A DNA stretch of 52,252 bases. Origin: a virus. A program made the translations under genes and the position numbers. Positions 39,717-46,846 of the stretch are shown in pieces (the first letter of the stretch is position 1; every line of letters begins with the position of its first letter). A model generated the notes under the pieces. It did no database searches. It saw only the letters and a list, made by a program, of their open reading frames with translations, and was not told where the DNA came from. The stretch is from IMG/VR virus record IMGVR_UViG_3300035698_019600, positions 1-52,252 of that record; one strand, 5' to 3'.

Positions 39717-40559
39717 ATGAGTGATAGCGTAATTGAGTCGCACATCGAATCCTTCGTGCGGCACGATAGACTGTCTAAAGAGAAGGAGATGGAACTTCTG
39801 ACGGCAGTCCACAGTGATAGCCTGTGCCACGACGAGCGCGACCGAGCAAGGAATCTACTGATTTCCCACCACATACCATTCGCCGCACACATGGCTGGGC
39901 TCCATTCTGCCACATGCCGTGCCACCGCTAAGGAGCTACTTGGCGAGGCATTGATTGGAGTGGACACTGGGATCACTAAGTTTAGAATGGAGCTACTTGG
40001 CACTGTGCGGCTTATTTCGTGTCTTGGATACCATATCCACTGCACTCTGATGAAGTCAACCCACGGGGACTCAAACCTTCCGTATCCAGATGATTTCTGG
40101 AAGTACCGCAGGAAGGTTAATCGCGAGATCCTCAAGCTTGAGGAGGCCGGCGAGCACGTTGACGTCAACTCTATAATGGACGATCTGGGAGTACCGCACA
40201 TCCAGAGAAGAAGGTTCATAGCCTATGGGCGCCAATCGGTGCCCATGCATGGGCCAGTTGGGTTCGATGAGACAGGTGACGAGCTTACGCTTGAGGATGT
40301 CCTGCCGTCAGACTCGCTCGACCAGATGGAGGGGGCAGTTCAGTCCAACGATATCTGCAATCGCATCAGTAGAATCATGCCAAAAGTGCAGTCAGACATC
40401 TGCAAGCAAACAGCAGGTCTTGGAGGACTCCCGAAGCTTTCAAACAGGGAGGTGTCTGAAACAATCAATCGCTCTGAGGAGTGGGTGCGGAGGCGCAAGA
40501 ACAAGGGTATGAAGGCTATTTTAGCAGACAAAATACTGCGAGATGCATCTGGGGTGTAG
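39717..40559 (+). CDS. Diverged phage sigma70-family factor
   Basis: A 280-aa protein read as a sigma factor. Region 2-like residues 44-112 have RNLLISHHIPFAAHMAG, then AKELLGEALIGVDTGITKF, the counterpart of LxxEGxxGLxxAxxKF. Region 3-like residues 144-200 include SIMDDLGVPHIQRRR and ELTLEDVLPSD. Region 4-like residues 215-266 have LPKLSNREVSETINRSEEWV, then RRRKNKGMKAI, an HTH. Region 1 is absent. It would bind host core RNA polymerase and change promoter choice. Sequence divergence in region 2 is high, hence moderate confidence. Confidence 0.75.
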   Translation: MSDSVIESHIESFVRHDRLSKEKEMELLTAVHSDSLCHDERDRARNLLISHHIPFAAHMAGLHSATCRATAKELLGEALIGVDTGITKFRMELLGTVRLISCLGYHIHCTLMKSTHGDSNLPYPDDFWKYRRKVNREILKLEEAGEHVDVNSIMDDLGVPHIQRRRFIAYGRQSVPMHGPVGFDETGDELTLEDVLPSDSLDQMEGAVQSNDICNRISRIMPKVQSDICKQTAGLGGLPKLSNREVSETINRSEEWVRRRKNKGMKAILADKILRDASGV

Positions 40560-40600
40560 TCTGTTGTATTGATGTGCGGGCTCTGGTCGTGGGAATCGCT

Positions 40601-40625
40601 CCCCTCGGCTGGGGCCCATTTTTTT
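40601..40625 (+). terminator. Candidate terminator after the sigma gene
   Basis: CCCC (40601-40604) and GGGG (40611-40614) flank a 6-nt loop and are followed by CCCA and a T7 run at 40619-40625. The stem is short, so efficiency is doubtful alone. Confidence 0.45.
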
Positions 40626-40633
40626 GTGCTACA

Positions 40634-40670
40634 GTTGGGGGGGGCCACCACAACGGCAGCCCCCCCCAAC
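40634..40670. terminator. Perfect G8/C8 inverted repeat between convergent operons
   Basis: GTTGGGGGGGGC (40634-40645) is fully complementary to GCCCCCCCCAAC (40659-40670) with a 13-nt loop. It sits between the + strand sigma gene and the end of the - strand lysis block, a position suited to stop both. No T tract follows on either side. Confidence 0.65.
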
Positions 40671-40677
40671 CATCTCT

Positions 40678-41448
40678 CTACGCAAGCTCGTCCCTGAGCA
40701 TTGCCACCGCGTCATTGAACCACTTCACATACCGGCTGATGTGCTCTCCAGTGTTGATTGGATAGCAGCGCAGACCCCATGGATTGTGCGCGTTCCTGTT
40801 GGGGTACAGTCCACCGGCATTATAGCCAGCAGCCACCAGCGGTGGGTCATAGTTGGTGAGCTCGCTCTGGCGGGCAATATAGGCTACTCCTGCCTGGATG
40901 CTGTTGCCGGGATCCTCAAGCCACGCAGCATCTATCTCCGACATGTGCAAGGTCTCTTGGGCGGTAGACAATAGGGTCTGCATGAGACCAACGGAAACCC
41001 TATGCGGGGTTTCAAGATCACTGACATACCCAGGCTCCTCTCGGCGGGCGCCTGCGCCTCCAGATGACTCGGTGGCAATGGTGGCTATGACCAGCTCCTC
41101 TGGTACCTGGTAGAATGCGCACCACTTCTTGATGTCCTCGCCATACCGATTCCATATCACCCCCACTGTGACGGGATCACCAGCAGTCCGTGGCACCTGG
41201 ATCGGACAACTACCGCCATGGAAGGCCCATCGGGTAGCGACCCCACTGTCTATCAGTTTCCATGCGTGGGTGAATGGGTTGTCCGGGAATCGCCGATGGA
41301 ATGACTTCACGCTATCCGGGTAGGCATCCCGTACGTCGTATGGCCGGCGCTTCTGTGGCGCCACGCTAAACCCTTCATAAGTCTGGGATTGAGCAGCAAT
41401 TACCGCTCTGGCGATCGCCTTGACGAATCGTAACAGCAGCCCCCGCAT
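40678..41448 (-). CDS. Lytic transglycosylase-like endolysin
   Basis: A 256-aa protein. The lysozyme-like SLT domain (about 105-245) has catalytic Glu in IATIATESSGG (E127), then VGLMQTLLSTAQ, DPGNSIQAGVAYIARQ and PPLVAAGYNAGG, the ordered motifs of family 1 transglycosylases cleaving peptidoglycan. The N-terminus MRGLLLRFVKAIARAVIAA is an amphipathic or membrane-attaching helix, not a classical signal peptide. It is the last gene of the minus-strand operon. Confidence 0.9.
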   Translation of the reverse strand: MRGLLLRFVKAIARAVIAAQSQTYEGFSVAPQKRRPYDVRDAYPDSVKSFHRRFPDNPFTHAWKLIDSGVATRWAFHGGSCPIQVPRTAGDPVTVGVIWNRYGEDIKKWCAFYQVPEELVIATIATESSGGAGARREEPGYVSDLETPHRVSVGLMQTLLSTAQETLHMSEIDAAWLEDPGNSIQAGVAYIARQSELTNYDPPLVAAGYNAGGLYPNRNAHNPWGLRCYPINTGEHISRYVKWFNDAVAMLRDELA

Positions 41449-41450
41449 AC

Positions 41451-41774
41451 CTACTTACCCCCCTTCGGCTTGGGCCCGGGCTTCTTCTTGGGGACAATGG
41501 TGCACCGCACACCGGAGACCAATGCCACCGGAACGGACACTGCGAACGCCCAAGCATCGAAATATGGGAGTATCCCAATCACCCTGACATCGTGCTCCTT
41601 GGTGGCAAGTTTCGCCTTGATGGCGTACTTGACGAACTCGCGCCCGATCGCTGCCTGCTGTTCCTCTACCTCGCTGAGAGCTAGGGCGTCCTCGGACGTA
41701 TCCGCAACAATGCGCGAAATGAATCCAGTCTGCCGCTCCAGGTACACATTGTTGTCACTACCCCGCGTCGCCAT
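41451..41774 (-). CDS. Hypothetical protein of the lysis block, holin candidate
   Basis: About 107 aa counted from the ATG at 41774. A helical N-terminal half is followed by VIGILPYFDAWAFAVSVPVA, a mostly hydrophobic stretch of ~25 residues, then a Lys/Pro-rich basic tail (KKKPGPKPKGGK). One hydrophobic segment with a basic tail beside an endolysin gene suggests a holin, but the segment contains Asp and is marginal for a membrane helix. Confidence 0.6.
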   Translation of the reverse strand: MATRGSDNNVYLERQTGFISRIVADTSEDALALSEVEEQQAAIGREFVKYAIKAKLATKEHDVRVIGILPYFDAWAFAVSVPVALVSGVRCTIVPKKKPGPKPKGGK

Positions 41775-41982
41775 CCTCGACCTCCCGGCTAAGTTTCTCG
41801 TGCATAGCATCTCGCATGAAAGCGCTGAAGCTTTGGTACTGGCGATTGTCAGCATCCAGTATCAGGCCAGATTTGATCCGCCTCATCAGCTCGTCGACGA
41901 TAGCTTCATCTCCGTGCTGGAAATACATCGTCTGAGCGAACCCTCTCTTTGAGTTCCGCTTGCCCACCCCCTGTCCCATCAT
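41758..41982 (-). CDS. Small ribbon-helix-helix-like protein
   Basis: A 74-aa basic protein from the ATG at 41982 in an ATGA overlap with the RecA-like gene. FAQTMYFQHGDEAIVDELM followed by SFSAFMRDAMHEKL resembles the strand-helix-helix of RHH DNA-binding proteins. It could regulate this divergent region or be part of the recombination set. It overlaps the next gene by 17 bases. Confidence 0.6.
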   Translation of the reverse strand: MMGQGVGKRNSKRGFAQTMYFQHGDEAIVDELMRRIKSGLILDADNRQYQSFSAFMRDAMHEKLSREVEDGDAG

Positions 41983-42596
41983 GCTTCACCTCCATGAAAT
42001 GGAATGAATAACTGGCACCGGCCGCGAGCCGGGGCTATGGTAGTTTTTGTGCACATGCATGCCACATCCATACCTACTATTGTACCACTTTTCTTCACTT
42101 CCCGCAAGAACCTTACCTCGAACCTCTGGGCAGCATATCGAGAAAGGGCTGAATGCCCAGTAGATCGATACATCAGGTCGCAATGATTGATCACCAACAC
42201 CACCGCATTCAACCTCTTAGCCGCCCTCACCATTACTGATGTTAAGTCAATGGTGCCCCTCCCGCCAAGTACTGCAACTGGGTCGAATACAACAATGCCA
42301 ACTGAGCCGGGGGAGAACTCGTCTAGAGCCTTGGCGTACTCACCTGGCTCTCTCCTGCCCGGGAACACGTAGGTCTGGTTGGCTATTCCACGCTCCTCTG
42401 CTATATACTCCGGGAATGTGCGGTCGATGTCGAAGTACACAGCCGGTAGCTGTGTCTGTGCTATCATGCTCAGGGCTAGCGACGTCTTCCCGCCACCCTC
42501 ATCCCCATATAGCTCTGCAACGCGGCCGCGGATAATCCCGCCTCCGGCTATTTGGTCAATGTCTGGATTGCCAGATGACAGTAGATCGTATCTCAT
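41979..42596 (-). CDS. Short RecA-like recombinase ATPase
   Basis: A 205-aa RecA-fold core. SSGNPDIDQIAGGGIIRGRV leads to Walker A GDEGGGKTS (31-39), Walker B GIVVFD (D105), and an LVINH segment as in RecA/Sak4-type ATPases. It lacks the RecA N-terminal domain and large C-terminal domain, which matches Sak4/UvsX-like short phage recombinases. Its ATG is six bases after promoter element D and has no Shine-Dalgarno, so it may be translated from a leaderless mRNA. Confidence 0.88.
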   Translation of the reverse strand: MRYDLLSSGNPDIDQIAGGGIIRGRVAELYGDEGGGKTSLALSMIAQTQLPAVYFDIDRTFPEYIAEERGIANQTYVFPGRREPGEYAKALDEFSPGSVGIVVFDPVAVLGGRGTIDLTSVMVRAAKRLNAVVLVINHCDLMYRSTGHSALSRYAAQRFEVRFLREVKKSGTIVGMDVACMCTKTTIAPARGRCQLFIPFHGGEA

Positions 42597-42601
42597 ACTA
42601 C

Positions 42602-42629
42602 TTTATAAGGTTATTCGGGGTGATTTCCC
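42602..42629 (-). promoter_or_regulatory. Phage promoter-like element D (before RecA-like gene)
   Basis: On the minus strand: GGGAAATCACCCCGAATAAC followed by CTTATAAA. GGG to TATAAA spacing is 22 bases, as in A-C. A start six to seven bases downstream of TATAAA would fall on the ATG at 42596, predicting a leaderless transcript. Confidence 0.7.
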
Positions 42630-42669
42630 CACAAAAAGTTTGAGTCCAATAAAACATTACCAATTCCGA

Positions 42670-42697
42670 GGGTTTCATGCCAAAATAACCTTATTAC
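42670..42697 (+). promoter_or_regulatory. Phage promoter-like element C (before head operon)
   Basis: GGGTTTCATGCCAAAATAAC followed by CTTATTAC, then TTAGTAAG. It shares AAAATAACCTTA and the 22-base spacing with element B. It would give a leader of about 135 bases before the protease/scaffold gene. Confidence 0.75.
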
Positions 42698-42765
42698 TTA
42701 GTAAGAGCACAGCTATACCATATTCCCAATGAGCTGACTAGCGAATTAGCGGAAGAACCGCTATG

Positions 42766-42810
42766 ACCGCCCGGACGCGCACTCAATGCGCTTGTCTGTG
42801 GCGGTTTTTT
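42766..42810 (+). terminator. Terminator-like structure in the head-operon leader
   Basis: ACCGCC (42766-42771) pairs with GGCGGT (42800-42805) enclosing a second stem GCGC/GCGC, and T6 follows (42805-42810). It lies downstream of element C and upstream of ATG 42838, so it would stop part of the transcription into the head genes unless antiterminated, or end read-through from elsewhere. Confidence 0.7.
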
Positions 42811-42837
42811 AGTTCAGCGCCAACCCGCGGAGACACA

Positions 42838-44286
42838 ATGCCGAAGCCCATCATCGTGCAGCGCCAGGAAGGCGACATCAAGACCGTAGCTGCAATCAGC
42901 GCCACCGACGACAAGTTCGGGGTTGCTGAGATATGCTTCAACGGTGCCAGGCCTGCAGTGATGCTCGAAGCGAGTCATCGGTATGAGTGCATCGACGACC
43001 TTAACTACGCCCTGCAAGAGATGTACATGGGCATCGATGACAAACGGCTGCCGGCCGACATCCAGGCCCTGCCCATCGGCCGGCGCGAAGACTATGTCAG
43101 GATGTTCAATGAGGAAATCTACTGGTATTGGAAGAAGGGCGACCCCGATTACGATGAGAATCTCCCCCTCCATCAAAATGCAGTCCGCTATGCGTCTGGG
43201 AAAGCCCTGGCCTACATCACACCAGATGCGGAGGCATCCAAGTCTGAATCCGTTGAGCAGAAGACTGAGCAGGTGGATGCACCAACCCCACTGAAAGAAG
43301 ATGGTGTTGGGTTTGTCCAGGCGGGACAAATCACAGAGAACAGCTCTGGCGGATACGACGTACCACTCCAGATCATCGAAGCCGGCTGGTCTCTCAACGG
43401 CAACTACTACACCCAGGAAGCCGTAGCTGACATTGCCCGCCTCGTCTGCAATAAAACTCCAGGATACTTCAACCACGGCGACCACAACCGGAACCCGCGA
43501 GACTGGAATCTAGTCATCGAGTCCGGTGTTGTGGATGGGAATACAGTACAGGGCACTGCCCACATCTTCCAGTACCCAGACGGAGAGGCTCTTAAGGAGC
43601 GCATCGACTACGTCGTTGAGAACAACGCCCTACACCTATTCGGAGTCAGCATCGACGCGTGGGCAAAGGTAGAAGAGGGTGAAAGAGACGGCCGGGAAGG
43701 ATGCATCGTCACTGCAGTTGTGGCCATGAGTTCTGTCGACGTCGTAATGACCCCTGCGGCGAATGGTCGCTGGGCAAACACCACAGAGAGTGCCACGAGC
43801 GAAGCCGCCACCACCACCAGACAGGAGCAGACCACAATGGATCGCAAGACGCTGAAAGCAGAGCACCCAGACTTGACCGAGTCCCTGATCGACGAAGGCC
43901 GCAAGGAAGTCCGCAGCACTGAGCTGGCTGAGGCTACTGCAGCCGTCAAGACATTGACCGACGAGAAGGCTGCACTGGAGACGGTGAACGCCGAGCTGCA
44001 GGTCAAGGTCGACGCGCAGGAGAAACAGGAAGCCGCGGATGCGTTCCGGGCCAAGGTTGTGAATCTGACTGACACCGAGCTACCCGAGGCCCTGCGCACC
44101 GAGGCCTTCGTTGGCAGCCTGGTCGATCTTGGCGAGGACAAGTGGGTCGTCATCGAAGGTCTCGTGGCTGACCGCAAGACGCTGAACATCGCCGGGCCCA
44201 AGGATATGGGGAAGGATGAGGAAAAGACCAAGACCAAGGAATCTCTGACTGAGCAGGAGCGCAAGGATAAGTTCCTTCAGGGATAG
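42838..44286 (+). CDS. Prohead protease fused to scaffold
   Basis: A 482-aa protein from ATG 42838 behind CGGAGA. An N-terminal unknown region (1-160) is followed by a protease-like domain (about 170-310): GWSLNGNYYTQEA, YFNHGDH (H213), FGVSIDAWA and MSSVDVVMTPAANG with Ser-x-Asp, as in phage prohead proteases. Residues about 334-482 are a Glu/Lys-rich coiled coil typical of scaffolds. The protease should cleave the scaffold during maturation of the shell built by the capsid gene at 45264. Confidence 0.8.
   Translation: MPKPIIVQRQEGDIKTVAAISATDDKFGVAEICFNGARPAVMLEASHRYECIDDLNYALQEMYMGIDDKRLPADIQALPIGRREDYVRMFNEEIYWYWKKGDPDYDENLPLHQNAVRYASGKALAYITPDAEASKSESVEQKTEQVDAPTPLKEDGVGFVQAGQITENSSGGYDVPLQIIEAGWSLNGNYYTQEAVADIARLVCNKTPGYFNHGDHNRNPRDWNLVIESGVVDGNTVQGTAHIFQYPDGEALKERIDYVVENNALHLFGVSIDAWAKVEEGERDGREGCIVTAVVAMSSVDVVMTPAANGRWANTTESATSEAATTTRQEQTTMDRKTLKAEHPDLTESLIDEGRKEVRSTELAEATAAVKTLTDEKAALETVNAELQVKVDAQEKQEAADAFRAKVVNLTDTELPEALRTEAFVGSLVDLGEDKWVVIEGLVADRKTLNIAGPKDMGKDEEKTKTKESLTEQERKDKFLQG
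43837..44286 (+). CDS. Nested scaffold protein from internal start
   Basis: ATG 43837 (residue 334 of the longer protein) is preceded by AGGAG nine bases upstream and follows a low-complexity Ser/Thr/Ala linker. It would give a separate 149-aa scaffold identical to the C-terminus, as in lambda C/Nu3. Inference from the internal ribosome-binding site and domain boundary. Confidence 0.6.
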   Translation: MDRKTLKAEHPDLTESLIDEGRKEVRSTELAEATAAVKTLTDEKAALETVNAELQVKVDAQEKQEAADAFRAKVVNLTDTELPEALRTEAFVGSLVDLGEDKWVVIEGLVADRKTLNIAGPKDMGKDEEKTKTKESLTEQERKDKFLQG

Positions 44287-44342
44287 ATCGAGGGCAAGTA
44301 GGCAGAGGTAACATGCACCCCACAACTGAGGAGAACTGAACC

Positions 44343-44768
44343 ATGGTACAGCCAAGAATCCTGTTCGACACCAAGGCTATTTCCCCGGCCAACATCCTGA
44401 CCATCCCCGGTTCCACCGTGGATCTGAAGCGAGGCGATCTGCTGAGTTTCGAGTCCGCTGCCGCAGTCCTGATGGATGGCGCTGCAGAGGATGTCACGTT
44501 CTGCGGTGCCGCTCTCAATCAGTACACGAGCGGAAATCGTCAGCCACAGCAAGTGATGGCGGCCATGGTCTGCATGATTGAGATCGACGCCACATCGGCA
44601 GCGTATGCCCTGTTCGACGGGTTGACATACACGTCGAAGAACACCCTGGTCGATGACGGTGGCGCGAACACCATGGCATGGTGCGGTCGTAAGACTGGAA
44701 CAGCCACCCGCATCCAAGCATACATCAACGTCCCGGCGTTGGGTAAGCTGTTCGCAGTTAGCGCATAG
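44343..44768 (+). CDS. Putative capsid decoration/structural protein, copy 1
   Basis: A 141-aa beta-rich protein with GAGGAGAACTGAACC upstream. It is nearly identical in layout to the next gene. Its place between scaffold and major capsid genes is where siphophages encode head-decoration proteins. Motifs: STVDLKRGDLLSFESAAAV, then a conserved Cys (FCGAALNQYTSGN) and QQVMAAMV. The role is inferred from position. Confidence 0.8.
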   Translation: MVQPRILFDTKAISPANILTIPGSTVDLKRGDLLSFESAAAVLMDGAAEDVTFCGAALNQYTSGNRQPQQVMAAMVCMIEIDATSAAYALFDGLTYTSKNTLVDDGGANTMAWCGRKTGTATRIQAYINVPALGKLFAVSA

Positions 44769-44786
44769 GCTAAGGAGAACCGAACT

Positions 44787-45212
44787 ATGGCACAGCCAAG
44801 AATCCTGTTCGACACAAAGGCAATCTCCCCAGCCCATATCCTGACCATCCCCGGCTCCACTGTGGATTTGGAGAGGGGTGACCTGCTGAGCTTTGAGTCT
44901 GCCGCTGCAGTCAAGATGGATCTGGTCACCGAGGATGCCACATTCTGCGGAGCCGCTCTCAACCAGTACACGAGTGGCAACCGCCAGCCGCAGCAGGTGA
45001 TGGCAGCCATGGTCTGCGTGCTCGAGATCGACGCCACATCGGCAGCGTATGCCGTGTTTGAGGCGCTGAAGTGGGGTGCTGCGAACTCACTCGTCACCGA
45101 CGGTAGTGCGAACACTATCGCATGGTGCGCTCGCAAGACTGGCACCGCCACAAGTATCCAAGCATACGTCAACGTTCCGGCGTTGAAGAAGCTGTTTGCA
45201 GTCAGCGCCTAA
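44787..45212 (+). CDS. Putative capsid decoration/structural protein, copy 2
   Basis: A 141-aa tandem paralogue of the preceding protein, same length, with most residues unchanged; differences gather in DGAAEDV/DLVTEDA and around residues 90-112. GGAGAACCGAACT precedes both copies, so the duplication included the ribosome-binding site. Both copies are intact. Confidence 0.82.
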   Translation: MAQPRILFDTKAISPAHILTIPGSTVDLERGDLLSFESAAAVKMDLVTEDATFCGAALNQYTSGNRQPQQVMAAMVCVLEIDATSAAYAVFEALKWGAANSLVTDGSANTIAWCARKTGTATSIQAYVNVPALKKLFAVSA

Positions 45213-45263
45213 GCTGACGCCCACAAAACCGTAGCACGCACACACATAATGGAGGAGGATCGA

Positions 45264-46430
45264 ATGCCTATTTCTCTGGGTAACACCGGGCGGCCAGTCA
45301 AGGCTTTGCTGGAGGCCCACAAGAACACCTACACCGACCCGGGGACGGCGCAACGCGCCGTAGCCGAGGACGTGACAAAGTGGCTTGCTTCTGGTGAGCT
45401 GGCGCCTGAGAAGCTGAGTGTGAAGGAGGCATTCGAGGCATTGGTTCTCGAGTCGAATCCACACATCGATATCGCCATGTCGAGCGTGCAGGACATCCGG
45501 GAGGCCATGATGAGCTCCTCATTCCCGGTCATCACTCAGGAGTTGATCAACGGCACGTTCATGCGCGAGTATGAATTGGCGACGGCTGATGTCCGGAGAC
45601 TTGTCACCGAGCGCACCTCCAACCGGCCCGTCGAGACCTACGCCGGCACCACGCCAGGCGAGCGCGGATCGTACACCGAGGAAGGTGCTCCGTACAGCGA
45701 GATCAGTATCGGCGAGAAGTACATCACGATTCCCAATTTCAAGTTTGGCAAGGGTGTCTCGATGACTCGCGAGATGGTGATCTTCGATCAGACCGGCATG
45801 TTGGTTCAGCGTGCGAAGCAGAACGGGCAGTTCTTGGGCAACCAGCTGGCCAGCTTCATCTGCTACCGCCTGACCGACACGTCGTGGAGTGAGGTCGATC
45901 TGTCCGGTACCAGCCAGGCCCTCGTCATCAACGGCACCCGCCGGGCGATGTATGCCGCCGATCACTCCTCGTGGGACGGCTACGCCAACGACAACCTGGT
46001 CTCCGCTGCCCTGCCGAGTATCTCGGTGGTGAAGGGCATGCGTCAGCATGCGTTGGGCATGAAGGACGAGAAGGGCGAGTCGATTGTGACCAGCCTGCCC
46101 TACGCCTTTGCTCATGATCTGATGGGTGATGATCTCGAGCAGTTCTTCGTCGGCCAGGAGTACGACACCAACTCCGCCGAGCGGAACGTCAATATCTACC
46201 GGAACAAGATAGGCATCGTGACGAGCCCGTTCTTCCCGTCGACGACCGAGTGGTTCATGGGCAATCCAGCACAGCAGACCGTGCTGCAGTGGGTGTGGCA
46301 GCCGCGGACAGTTACTGATGACCTGGGCGACCCCCAGCGCGACATCATCGGTTCGTGGTGGAGTTCCATGATGCTTGGCATCGGCTCCGAGGACTATCGC
46401 TTCGTGATCAAAAACCCGTACGCCGGGTAA
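45264..46430 (+). CDS. Major capsid protein
   Basis: A 388-aa protein from ATG 45264 behind GGAGGAGG, the strongest site in the region, fitting a high-copy product. A helical N-terminal portion (about 1-90) is followed by a body with FMREYELATADVRRLV, a GAPYSEISIGEKYITIPNFKFG-like E-loop region, KGVSMTREMVIF, and a late GNPAQQTVLQWVWQP segment, consistent with an HK97-type fold. Upstream protease/scaffold and portal genes support it. Confidence 0.85.
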   Translation: MPISLGNTGRPVKALLEAHKNTYTDPGTAQRAVAEDVTKWLASGELAPEKLSVKEAFEALVLESNPHIDIAMSSVQDIREAMMSSSFPVITQELINGTFMREYELATADVRRLVTERTSNRPVETYAGTTPGERGSYTEEGAPYSEISIGEKYITIPNFKFGKGVSMTREMVIFDQTGMLVQRAKQNGQFLGNQLASFICYRLTDTSWSEVDLSGTSQALVINGTRRAMYAADHSSWDGYANDNLVSAALPSISVVKGMRQHALGMKDEKGESIVTSLPYAFAHDLMGDDLEQFFVGQEYDTNSAERNVNIYRNKIGIVTSPFFPSTTEWFMGNPAQQTVLQWVWQPRTVTDDLGDPQRDIIGSWWSSMMLGIGSEDYRFVIKNPYAG

Positions 46431-46440
46431 GCAGTGAGCA

Positions 46441-46464
46441 GGGGGGTGGGTTCGCCCATCCCCC
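46441..46464 (+). terminator. UUCG-capped hairpin after the major capsid gene
   Basis: GGGGGGTGGG-TTCG-CCCATCCCCC forms a 10-bp stem with one G-U pair and an extra-stable UUCG-type tetraloop. There is no T tract, so it may protect the capsid mRNA 3' end or attenuate downstream transcription. Confidence 0.7.
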
Positions 46465-46564
46465 AACTGATCATCTGGCTCCTGTCGTCCGCCTCTCTCT
46501 CCTGGTTGGTCTCGCTCGACCGCTGGTCGACGGGAGTCAGCCTTACCATTGGAGACACATCAGC

Positions 46565-46843
46565 ATGAAAGTGGCACATCCAGCAGCTACGGGCGTCATC
46601 ACAACTGGAAGTTACAAGGTGTACAGCGTGTACGTCACGCCGGCTGCCGCAGATGCCACGATCACCGTCGTGAACTCCGCAGATGGCACCGGAACCCCAG
46701 AAACAGTGGCAGTGGTGATCGCTAAGGCTAGCACTAACACCACTCAGGTTGTATTCCCAGGCGGTGTGACCGCAGGTCTCGGTATCTACATCAGCGCCCT
46801 TAGTGGAGCTGGTGCCAAGTTTGGCGTCCAGTACGACGGGTAG
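46565..46843 (+). CDS. Small beta-rich structural protein
   Basis: A 92-aa protein from ATG 46565, with GGAGA about ten bases upstream. Repeated Thr/Val/Ala beta strands (ATITVVNSADGTGTPETVAV ... GLGIYISALSG) resemble small virion decoration proteins. The longer open frame starting at 46355 is antiphase to the capsid gene. Confidence 0.75.
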   Translation: MKVAHPAATGVITTGSYKVYSVYVTPAAADATITVVNSADGTGTPETVAVVIAKASTNTTQVVFPGGVTAGLGIYISALSGAGAKFGVQYDG

Positions 46844-46846
46844 ACG

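Larger units (their letters stand above)
42597..42837. other. Divergent control region between lysis/RecA block and head operon
   Basis: No supported gene in these 241 bases. They hold element D pointing left, element C pointing right 68 bases apart (first G to first G 42629/42670), and a terminator-like structure in the right-hand leader. The frame opening at 42763 runs through that structure and is rejected in favour of ATG 42838. Confidence 0.7.

Noticed and set aside
42763-42837. Upstream in-frame extension of the protease/scaffold gene
   Set aside because: The extension would be encoded by the terminator-like hairpin and its T tract; ATG 42838 has CGGAGA at good spacing.
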